Part shown: piece after piece, positions 57,397 through 64,000 of the stretch
Layout of the letters: each line of letters opens with the position of its first letter
Position numbering within the stretch: position 1 is the first letter of the stretch
NCBI RefSeq assembly: GCF_002294985.1
Contig: NZ_NSGE01000001.1
Coordinates: 496,001-560,000 of the forward strand
Direction of reading: 5' to 3'
Origin: Mesorhizobium sp. WSM3862
GTDB taxonomy: Bacteria; Pseudomonadota; Alphaproteobacteria; Rhizobiales; Rhizobiaceae
Length of the DNA: 64,000 nt
The notes under the pieces: model-generated
Database searches by the model: none
What the model was told of the DNA's origin: nothing
What the model saw: only the letters and a program-made list of their open reading frames with translations
Made by a program: the position numbers and the translations under genes

Positions 57397-58005
57397 TTAA
57401 TCCTTGCTCCAGCGCGGCCGCCGCATCGAGAAAATCTCGTTGACGCTGGCATAGTCCATATAGCCGAGCCGGGCGACATTGCCGGCCCTGACGATGTCGA
57501 ACAGGCCGTCCCTGAGATAAGCATCGTCGATGTGGACCCCGACGACCTCGCCGGCGACGACGATGGCGCTGGTCTCGGCGCCGTCCAGCGTCCGCGGCCG
57601 AAATATCTCGGTCACCTTGCATTCGAGGGCGGCGGGCGCTTCCGCCACGCGCGGCGGCGCGACGAGGCGCGACGGCGCCATGGCGAGATCGGCATAGGCG
57701 AACTCGCTGACGCCGCGCGGCGCATCGACGGCCGTGCGGTTCATTTTCTCGGCAAGCTCGCGGCTGACGAGATTGGCGACGAATTCGCCGGTTTCATCAG
57801 CGAAGGTGGCGCTGTCCTTCGCGCCTTCGGATGAGAACCAGACGATGAAGGGACGAGTCGAAAAGGCGTTGAAGAAGGAATAGGGCGCCAGGTTGATCTC
57901 ACCGGCCTTGTTCAATGTGGAGATCCATCCGATCGGGCGGGGTGCAACGATCGCCTTCGACGGATCGTGCGGCAGGCCGTGCCCCTTGGATGGCTCGTAG
58001 AACAT
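57397..58005 (-). CDS. Flavin reductase-like domain protein (DIM6/NTAB family)
   Basis: 202 aa split-barrel FMN-binding protein. RPIGWISTLNKAGEINLAPY is the family signature, followed by SFFNAFSTRPFIVWFSS and EFVANLVSRELAEKMN. It either reduces flavin with NAD(P)H or serves as an oxygenase partner. The start at 58005 lies 1 nt after the nitroreductase stop, so the two flavin proteins form an operon. Confidence 0.88.
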   Translation of the reverse strand: MFYEPSKGHGLPHDPSKAIVAPRPIGWISTLNKAGEINLAPYSFFNAFSTRPFIVWFSSEGAKDSATFADETGEFVANLVSRELAEKMNRTAVDAPRGVSEFAYADLAMAPSRLVAPPRVAEAPAALECKVTEIFRPRTLDGAETSAIVVAGEVVGVHIDDAYLRDGLFDIVRAGNVARLGYMDYASVNEIFSMRRPRWSKD

Positions 58006-58006
58006 G

Positions 58007-58591
58007 TCAGCCGGCCCACGGCCCGGCGTAATCGGCATAGAGCTTAGCCGGATCGGGCCGCGGCCGCTCCGGCGCCGGTCCCTGGTACGAGCCGATATGG
58101 ACGAAGCCGATGACGCGCTCCTGCGGCGACAGCCCGAGGATCGCCCTGCCCTCCGCAACGTCGGAATACCAGTTGCTGATCATGTTGGTGCCATAGCCCA
58201 GCGCGTTGGCCGCGATCATCAGATTCATAGCCGCCATTCCGCCCGACAGGAACATCTCCCATTGCGGGATCTTTGGGTTCTCCCGCGGCACGGAGACGAC
58301 GCCGATCACCAGCGGGGCGCGCGAGAAGCGCGCCAGTTCCTGGTTGCGGCGCCCCTCCGGCAACGGTCCTTCGCGCTGCTCGGCAAGCGCCGCGAGCTTC
58401 TTGCCGATCTCGACCCGCGCGTCGCCGCGGTAGACGATAAACCGCCAGGGCTCGAGGCGGCCATGGTCTGGCACCCGCGACGCCGCGGCGATCATCGTGG
58501 CGATTTCCGCATCGCTCGGCGCCGGCTCCTTGAGGTCGGGAATCGGCGCTGAATTGCGGGTCAGCAGGAAGTCGATGATCGGCGACGCCAT
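58007..58591 (-). CDS. Nitroreductase family protein (YdjA-like)
   Basis: 194 aa FMN protein. ASRVPDHGRLEPWRFIVYRG is the signature of the YdjA/TdsD subgroup, and GGMAAMNLMIAANALGYGTN and GFVHIGSY complete the fold. It reduces nitro-, quinone- or enone-type compounds; the physiological substrate is unknown. The start at 58591 (MASPIIDFLL) fits the family N-terminus. It is first in a two-gene operon with the flavin reductase. Confidence 0.9.
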   Translation of the reverse strand: MASPIIDFLLTRNSAPIPDLKEPAPSDAEIATMIAAASRVPDHGRLEPWRFIVYRGDARVEIGKKLAALAEQREGPLPEGRRNQELARFSRAPLVIGVVSVPRENPKIPQWEMFLSGGMAAMNLMIAANALGYGTNMISNWYSDVAEGRAILGLSPQERVIGFVHIGSYQGPAPERPRPDPAKLYADYAGPWAG

Positions 58592-58753
58592 GGGCGCAAG
58601 TCTCCTAGCATTCAATTTTGAGCTGAAGCGCGCCATCGGGAGGTCGGGCGGCTCGGGCAATGGCGCAATTATACGGCGGATAAAGAGCCCTGGCGGAGGG
58701 CGGCAGGCTCTTGAGCCTTGAAATTGCCACCGCCTTGGGCTTCAACGCAAGGC

Positions 58754-59719
58754 ATGTTTGAGGGGACTCTGCGCCTTTTCGTGATCGGGCTCATCGCCGC
58801 GTTGCTTGCGGTGCCGGTTTCGTTCGCGCTGGCCCAGAACGCCAACGATGTCGGCAATATCAAGTTGCCGGGCATTTCGAGCTATGCGACGCCGAAGAGC
58901 GAGCGGTCGCTGGCGCTCGGCAGCGGCGGAGCGATCACCCTTTCTGCGCAACTGACCGACAAGGGCGCCGACATCACCCGCGGCATCGTCTGGCGCGTCT
59001 TCAAGCCGGAACCGGCCAGCGACGGCAAGCTGCCGATGGTGGCGTCCGCGCATGGCGGCACGGCGGTGTTCCAGCTCGACCCCGGCAGCTACCTGGTCCA
59101 CGCCTCTTACGGACGGGCCGGCGCCACCAAGCGCATCACCGTCGGCAAGGACGCAAAGCGCGAAAGCCTCGTTCTCGATGCCGGCGGCTTGAAACTCGAC
59201 GCGGTGACGTCCGGCGGCGCGCACATCGCGCCAAAGAAGCTCCGCTTCGCGATCTATGAGGGCCAGGCCGAGGCCAATGGCGACCGCGCGCTGATCGCCC
59301 CCGATGTCGAGCCGAACACGGTGGTGCGGCTGAATGCAGGCACCTACCATGTCGTCTCCACCTATGGCGCAGTCAACGCCGTGATCCGCTCCGATATCCG
59401 CGTCGAGGCCGGCAAGCTGACCGAGGCCACCGTCGAGCACCGCGCAGCCGAGATGACGATGAAGCTGGTGCGCGAGCCCGGCGGCGAAGCCATTGCCGAC
59501 ACCTCCTGGTCGCTGCTCAATGAATCCGGCGATCCGATCAAGGAAGCCGTCGGCGCCTTCGCCTCGATGGTGCTGGCCGAAGGACAATACACCATCATCG
59601 CCAAGAACCGCGACCGCATCTACCAGAAGGATTTCACCGTCGTGGCCGGCCAGAACCAGGAAATCGAGGTCGTGGCCAACGAATCGTCCGCCATCGATCC
59701 CGAGGAGGGCGCGGACTAG
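58754..59719 (+). CDS. Exported protein of unknown function with beta-sandwich repeats
   Basis: 321 aa. A signal peptide (LFVIGLIAALLAVPVSFALA) is followed by three similar beta-rich segments, each ending in a pattern such as QLDPGSYLVHASYG, RLNAGTYHVVSTYG and LAEGQYTIIAKN (a Gly-x-Tyr strand of carboxypeptidase-regulatory or PEGA-like domains). It is probably periplasmic. I do not recognise a named family. The ATG at 58754 is chosen over a TTG 36 bases earlier because it places the signal peptide at the N-terminus. Confidence 0.75.
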   Translation: MFEGTLRLFVIGLIAALLAVPVSFALAQNANDVGNIKLPGISSYATPKSERSLALGSGGAITLSAQLTDKGADITRGIVWRVFKPEPASDGKLPMVASAHGGTAVFQLDPGSYLVHASYGRAGATKRITVGKDAKRESLVLDAGGLKLDAVTSGGAHIAPKKLRFAIYEGQAEANGDRALIAPDVEPNTVVRLNAGTYHVVSTYGAVNAVIRSDIRVEAGKLTEATVEHRAAEMTMKLVREPGGEAIADTSWSLLNESGDPIKEAVGAFASMVLAEGQYTIIAKNRDRIYQKDFTVVAGQNQEIEVVANESSAIDPEEGAD

Positions 59720-59728
59720 TCGGTCTGC

Positions 59729-60670
59729 TCAGGCGGCTTTGCGCATCCGCTTGGCTAAAAACGGCACGCGTCCGCGCCGCGCCGCCACCGGAGCGAGATG
59801 GAAGACCGCTTGGTAGAGCCGGTCGAGCAGCGCCTTGCGGTCGCGCAACGGTTCGAGCTCGCTCCACTTCAGCACATCGCCGATACGCACCTCGATCGCC
59901 TTGCCCGACAGCCGAGCGAATTCGCGGATGAGCAGGGAGGTGCGCAGCGTCAGCGACGCCTTGCCGACGAATTTCGCCACGCGGTTGTCGCGCTCGGCCA
60001 TGTTCATCGGCCCACTGACGAGATGGAACAGACGGCCGTTCTGGCCGGAGAAATGCAAAGGGATGACCGAGGCCTTGGCCTCCTGGATGAGCTTGGCCGG
60101 AAACATCTTCCACGGCAGGTCAATCGCCCGGCCGAACCCCTTCGGCGCCGTGGCGACGCCGCCGGCCGGAAAAACGACGATGGTGACGCCTGCCTTCAAC
60201 AGCCGCACCGCCTCGTGGCGCACGGCCATGTTGTTCTTCAGCGCTTCCTTGGTCTCGGAAAAATCGATCGGCAGCGAATAGGCTTCCATCTCGCGGATCC
60301 TGAGCAGATCCTTGTGGATCATGACCCGGAACGGACGGCCGAGCTGCTCGGCGAGCGACAGCACTGCAATGCCGTCACCGATGCCGAAGGGATGGTTGGC
60401 GACGATCACCAGCGGACTATCCGGCACATTCGCCGGCGGCCAACGGCCGGCGCGGTGCACCCTGACGTCGATCAAATCCAGCATGCGGCTGAACACACGG
60501 TCGCCCTTTGGAGCGACCTGGCGCCGCCACAAGTCGTAGAGCACGGCAAAGCGGTCGCGGCCCGACAGGCCTTCGACGGAATGGATGAACCACCGCGTCA
60601 GCGCCGGCTGATGCCGGTTGGCGTAGGAGAGCTCGGGAAACGGCCTTTCCCGCGGTTTCAGCTTGAGCAT
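59729..60670 (-). CDS. Lysophospholipid acyltransferase family protein
   Basis: 313 aa. The acyltransferase catalytic motif appears as VANHPFGIGDG, with five rather than four residues between His and Asp (HX5D), as seen in the hemolysin-like/OlsA-related subgroup. VFPAGGVATAP serves as the acceptor motif (FPxGG). It acylates a lyso-lipid at the inner membrane; ornithine lipid or phosphatidic acid synthesis is possible. It is convergent with the exported protein gene, 9 bp away. Confidence 0.82.
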   Translation of the reverse strand: MLKLKPRERPFPELSYANRHQPALTRWFIHSVEGLSGRDRFAVLYDLWRRQVAPKGDRVFSRMLDLIDVRVHRAGRWPPANVPDSPLVIVANHPFGIGDGIAVLSLAEQLGRPFRVMIHKDLLRIREMEAYSLPIDFSETKEALKNNMAVRHEAVRLLKAGVTIVVFPAGGVATAPKGFGRAIDLPWKMFPAKLIQEAKASVIPLHFSGQNGRLFHLVSGPMNMAERDNRVAKFVGKASLTLRTSLLIREFARLSGKAIEVRIGDVLKWSELEPLRDRKALLDRLYQAVFHLAPVAARRGRVPFLAKRMRKAA

Positions 60671-60710
60671 GGCGGCTCGGTTACAAGGTTGGCGTGACAG
60701 GCGTGTGAAG

Positions 60711-60738
60711 ATGGCGGTGGACTATGTGCCACCGCCAT
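60711..60738 (-). terminator. Hairpin after thrS
   Basis: ATGGCGGTGG (60711-60720) and CCACCGCCAT (60729-60738) form a perfect 10-bp stem with an 8-nt loop. It lies 28 nt past the thrS stop on the minus strand. The following bases are only weakly U-rich (CTTCAC), so intrinsic termination may be partial. Confidence 0.5.
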
Positions 60739-60765
60739 TCGAGAAGCGATTGGAGATTAACGATT

Positions 60766-62739
60766 TTAGGCCGCGCGGCGCTTGCGGTCCGGAGAGACGG
60801 CCTCGTCCGCCAGCAATTTCACGGCGTCGCCGAGCTTCAGCGATTCCTGGTCGCGGGAGCCGAGCCGGCGGACATTGACGGTTTCCTCTTCCGCCTCCCG
60901 CTTGCCGCAAACGAGAATGACCGGAACCTTGGCCAGGCTGTGCTCGCGCACCTTGTAGTTGATCTTCTCGTTGCGCAGATCGGTTTCGGCGAGCAGCCCC
61001 GCAGCCTTCAGCCGCTCGACCACCTTCATTGCATACTCATCCGCGTCTGAGGTGATCGTCGCCACCACCACCTGCAGCGGCGCGAACCACAGCGGGAAAT
61101 GGCCGGAATAGTTCTCGATCAGGATGCCGAGGAAGCGTTCCATCGAGCCGCACACCGCGCGATGCACCATGACCGGCTGCTTCTTCTCCGAATCCGAGCC
61201 GATATAGAAGGCGCCGAAGCGTTCCGGCAGGTTGAAGTCGACCTGCGTGGTGCCGCACTGCCATTCGCGGCCGATGGCGTCCTTCAGCACATATTCGAAC
61301 TTCGGCCCGTAGAAGGCGCCCTCGCCCGGATTGACCGAGGTCTTGATGCGATTGCCGGAGCGCGTGCGGATCGTCTCCAGCACATTGCTCATGATCGCCT
61401 CGGCATGGTCCCAGGCCTCGTCTGTGCCGACCCGCTTGTCGGGCCGCGTCGACAGCTTCACCGCGACCTCCTCGAAGCCGAAATCGGCATAGGTCGACAG
61501 GATCAGATCGTTGATGCGCAGGCATTCCGCGGCGAGCTGCTCCTCGGTGCAGAAGATATGCGCATCGTCCTGCGTGAAGCCGCGCACACGCATCAGCCCA
61601 TGCAGTGCGCCCGACGGTTCGTAGCGATGCACATTGCCAAACTCCGCAAGCTTTACGGGCAGTTCGCGGTAAGACTTCAACCCATGCTTGAAGATCTGCA
61701 CATGGCCGGGGCAGTTCATCGGCTTCAGCGCGAAGACGCGGTCGTCGTCGGTGTCGTCACCGGCAACCGTCACCTTGAACATCGCGTCGCGATACCAGCC
61801 CCAGTGGCCGGACGTCTCCCACAGGCTCTTGTCCAGCACCTGCGGCGCGTTGACTTCCTGGTAGCCGTGCTCGTCGAGGCGGCGGCGCATGTAGTTGACC
61901 AGGTTCTGGAACATCTTCCAGCCCTTGGCGTGCCAGAAGACGACGCCCGGTCCCTCCTCCTGAAAATGGAACAAATCCATCTCGCGGCCGAGCTTGCGAT
62001 GATCGCGCTTCTCGGCTTCCTCCAGCAGCATCTGGTATGCCTCGAGCTGGGCCTGGTCGGCAAAGGCGGTACCGTAGATGCGCGTCAGCATCGGGTTGTT
62101 GGAATCGCCGCGCCAATAGGCGCCCGCCACCTTCATCAGCTTGAAGGCATTGCCGATCTGCCCGGTCGAAGCCATGTGCGGACCGCGGCAGAGGTCGAAC
62201 CAGTCGCCCTGCGCGTAGATCTTGATATCCTGATCCTCGGGGATAGCGTCGATCAGCTCGACCTTGTAGCGCTCGCCCTTGTCGGCGAAGACCTTCTTCG
62301 CCTTCTCGCGCGACCACACTTCCTTGGTGAACGGCCTGTTGCGGGCGATGATCTCGCGCATCTTCTTCTCGATCACCGGGAAATCGTCCGGGGTGAACGG
62401 CTCGTTGCGCGCGAAGTCGTAATAGAACCCGTTCTCGATCACTGGCCCGATGGTCACCTGCGTTCCCGGCCAAAGTTCCTGCACGGCCTCGGCCAGCACG
62501 TGCGCCGCGTCGTGGCGGATGAGTTCCAGCGCGCGCGGATCCTCGCGGGTGATGATCTCGACCTTGCCGGACCTGCCGAGCGGATCGGAAAGATCGCGGA
62601 CGGTGCCGTCGAGGCTATAGGCAACAGCCTTTTTCGCCAGCGATTTGGAGATCGATTCGGCAAGGGCGGCGCCGGTCACGGCCGCGTCGTACTCGCGGAC
62701 GGAACCATCGGGAAATGTCAGGGACACGGAATTCAGCAT
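60766..62739 (-). CDS. thrS: Threonyl-tRNA synthetase
   Basis: 657 aa class II synthetase. In order: N-terminal TGS domain (residues 1-60), editing domain with [10 protein letters not shown], catalytic core with [10 protein letters not shown] (zinc Cys), [25 protein letters not shown] and [17 protein letters not shown], then the anticodon-binding domain ([16 protein letters not shown]). It charges tRNA-Thr and edits mischarged serine. The start at 62739 ([12 protein letters not shown]) matches the TGS N-terminus; the longer frame is not used. No T-box or other leader element was seen upstream. Confidence 0.97.
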   Translation of the reverse strand: MLNSVSLTFPDGSVREYDAAVTGAALAESISKSLAKKAVAYSLDGTVRDLSDPLGRSGKVEIITREDPRALELIRHDAAHVLAEAVQELWPGTQVTIGPVIENGFYYDFARNEPFTPDDFPVIEKKMREIIARNRPFTKEVWSREKAKKVFADKGERYKVELIDAIPEDQDIKIYAQGDWFDLCRGPHMASTGQIGNAFKLMKVAGAYWRGDSNNPMLTRIYGTAFADQAQLEAYQMLLEEAEKRDHRKLGREMDLFHFQEEGPGVVFWHAKGWKMFQNLVNYMRRRLDEHGYQEVNAPQVLDKSLWETSGHWGWYRDAMFKVTVAGDDTDDDRVFALKPMNCPGHVQIFKHGLKSYRELPVKLAEFGNVHRYEPSGALHGLMRVRGFTQDDAHIFCTEEQLAAECLRINDLILSTYADFGFEEVAVKLSTRPDKRVGTDEAWDHAEAIMSNVLETIRTRSGNRIKTSVNPGEGAFYGPKFEYVLKDAIGREWQCGTTQVDFNLPERFGAFYIGSDSEKKQPVMVHRAVCGSMERFLGILIENYSGHFPLWFAPLQVVVATITSDADEYAMKVVERLKAAGLLAETDLRNEKINYKVREHSLAKVPVILVCGKREAEEETVNVRRLGSRDQESLKLGDAVKLLADEAVSPDRKRRAA

Positions 62740-62929
62740 CAGAGTTGTCCTATCCAGTCCCGCAAACGAGCGCGGGTGGTGAATGCATGTCGCAGGAAGT
62801 GTGCTGGAGCATGCAGGGTTGGCCGGAGGCGCCAATCACTTGGACGCTGGCGGGCGGCAGTCTTTTATGAGGAGTTTCCGCCGCCGTAAAGCCGCAAGCC
62901 GTTCTATTTGATGAGCCCGGGAAGATCGT

Positions 62930-63160
62930 TCAGGAAGCCGCCCGCGTCGCGAGCCCCTTCGGCAAGATCGAAGCCGGGCTGACGCGCTGGTCGCAGACGC
63001 CATCCTGGCAAAGCGTCGAGCCGCTCGCCGAGTCCTCGATCAAAGTGCAGTGGATGTCTTTGAGCGGCGCCGATTGCGCCCGCATCGGCAGGCCGAGCAT
63101 CCAGGCCAGCAGGAACAGAATGATGGCAATGAAGAACGGATAGCGGTCCATCTGGCGCAT
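62930..63160 (-). CDS. Small exported or membrane-anchored protein
   Basis: 76 aa. A strong hydrophobic segment (FFIAIILFLLAWMLGLP) after a short basic start acts as a signal peptide or anchor, followed by a short region with two cysteines (IHCTLIED and TLCQDGVCD). GGAG lies nine bases before the ATG, which supports translation. I recognise no family. It lies between thrS and yidD on the same strand. Confidence 0.6.
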   Translation of the reverse strand: MRQMDRYPFFIAIILFLLAWMLGLPMRAQSAPLKDIHCTLIEDSASGSTLCQDGVCDQRVSPASILPKGLATRAAS

Positions 63161-63302
63161 CGAAGCTCACTCCGGAAAAGGGATTACGCGGAGCGGCTTA
63201 GCGAGGCGTCTTGTCTCGATTTTGTCTCAAATTGGCAGTGTTTGTGCAGGCTGACGTTAACCCTACCGAATCGTAAACACGGGCTGCGAAACGCAGCCGC
63301 AG

Positions 63303-63677
63303 TCAGCCATCTGCGTCATCGCGCTTCCTGCCGATTTGCCAATAGCGCCACGGCATGAACCAGACGTAGCGCGGCGCAAGCGTCTCCGGCACGCGGTCGA
63401 TGCCATGCGTCCCGAACGGCCCGCAACGCGAGACCCGGAACAGCGCCAGCCAGCCCCCGGTCCACAATCCATGGCGGGCGATTGCCTCATGCGCGTATTC
63501 GGAACAGGTCGGCAGATGCCGGCAGCTATTGCCGACGAAGCCGGAAAGCGTCAACTGGTAGAGGCGCACGAGCGACGTGCCGAGGACGCGGCCCGGCGTC
63601 TTGCGCCAGGGTCCCTGCCAGTTTCGCCCATGCCGGACCGGCCGGACACCATGGATATGTCCTGAATGGTCTCCCAT
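63303..63677 (-). CDS. yidD: Membrane protein insertion efficiency factor YidD
   Basis: 124 aa. The diagnostic core is LVRLYQLTLSGFVGNSCRHL then PTCSEYAHEAIARHG and GWLALFRVSRCGPFG. YidD helps YidC insert inner-membrane proteins. The protein is longer than many YidDs because of an N-terminal extension of about 30 residues and a Trp-rich C-terminus. The ATG at 63677 has GGAG eight bases upstream; the GTG two codons before it is less likely. Confidence 0.92.
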   Translation of the reverse strand: MGDHSGHIHGVRPVRHGRNWQGPWRKTPGRVLGTSLVRLYQLTLSGFVGNSCRHLPTCSEYAHEAIARHGLWTGGWLALFRVSRCGPFGTHGIDRVPETLAPRYVWFMPWRYWQIGRKRDDADG

Positions 63678-63857
63678 CCGCACTTCTCCGCAGCCAGCTT
63701 CCTTGTGCGTTAGATGTGGGCTTCGAGCCGGGAACGCAACGACCTTTTATCGGTCATCGCCGGGAAGGCCGGACGGGACGCCGGTCGGTCCACTCGACAT
63801 GGCGCCGGGATACCAAGCGAGTTCGCCATAACAGGCAAGCAGCCCAGGAGATCGCCC

Positions 63858-64000
63858 TCAAGCAGCCTGGCCGGCGCGCTTCTTCTCGATCTGGCCGATC
63901 GCGTCGACCACCGCGTCGAAGGTCAGCATGGTCGAGGCGTGACGTGCCTTGTAGTCGCGCACCGGCTCCAGATATTTCAGATCGGCGAACCGGCCCTCCG
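63858..64000 (-). CDS. Probable iron-sulfur cluster scaffold protein (3' end only)
   Basis: Partial: the last 47 codons and stop; the rest lies beyond the right edge. The visible C-terminus reads EGRFADLKYLEPVRDYKARH then ASTMLTFDAVVDAIGQIEKK. From memory this matches the end of the NifU/IscU-type scaffold protein found next to yidD in Rhizobiales (the LEPVRDYKARH segment). That assignment rests on a short tail, so it is moderate only. Confidence 0.6.
   Translation of the reverse strand, partial: EGRFADLKYLEPVRDYKARHASTMLTFDAVVDAIGQIEKKRAGQAA

Overview
The window looks like a chromosomal segment of a high-GC alphaproteobacterium of the order Rhizobiales, most likely Mesorhizobium or a close relative. 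This is inferred from the divK-pleD pair, the alphaproteobacterial-type LexA boxes (GTTC-N7-GTTC), the Rhizobiales-style tad/cpa pilus cluster, a riboswitch-led gcvTHP operon and the thrS-yidD-scaffold order. No database search was run. I see no rRNA, tRNA, CRISPR array, insertion sequence or prophage.

Layout. 1-3.2 kb: the divK-pleD cell-cycle/c-di-GMP pair on the minus strand, then a DUF3572-HAD pair. 3.3-7.5 kb: two exported proteins of unknown function, a GNAT acetyltransferase, and SOS-type DNA polymerase IV with a LexA box on its start. 7.6-18.1 kb: a catabolic island. It holds an uncharacterised CxCxxC protein, a zinc deacylase, a RidA enamine deaminase, a D-threonine-aldolase/D-serine-dehydratase-like PLP enzyme, a lactonase-like amidohydrolase, a complete CUT2 (ribose-type) ABC importer and a divergent IclR regulator with a striking palindromic operator. 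18.2-19.1 kb: an EamA exporter. 19.2-25.2 kb: a more A/T-rich minus-strand cluster of glycosyltransferases, a GtrA-like flippase and two methyltransferases, probably modifying a surface glycan.

25.5-40.9 kb is mostly housekeeping and central metabolism: dnaE, the biotin-carrying alpha subunit of propionyl-CoA carboxylase, the glutathione-dependent formaldehyde genes (frmA-type dehydrogenase plus gfa), a UPF0178 protein, a DUF1345 membrane protein, a cytochrome b561/molybdopterin oxidoreductase pair, and a tandem glycine riboswitch driving gcvT-gcvH-gcvP. 41.0-42.2 kb: a membrane diguanylate cyclase. 42.4-50.3 kb: the cpaB-cpaC-lipoprotein-cpaE-cpaF-tadB-tadC-tadD Flp pilus machine, without a pilin or prepilin peptidase gene. 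50.4-64 kb: parE with a second LexA box, a FUSC transporter, a DUF2336 protein, a MaoC/CitE-like pair, flavin reductase and nitroreductase genes, an exported protein, an acyltransferase, thrS, a small exported protein, yidD, and the 3' end of a probable Fe-S scaffold gene cut by the window edge.

The best leads for something undescribed are the 7.6-18.1 kb catabolic island with its operator, the Gtr-like glycan cassette, and the SOS wiring of dinB and parE, including the N-terminal four-cysteine module on DinB.
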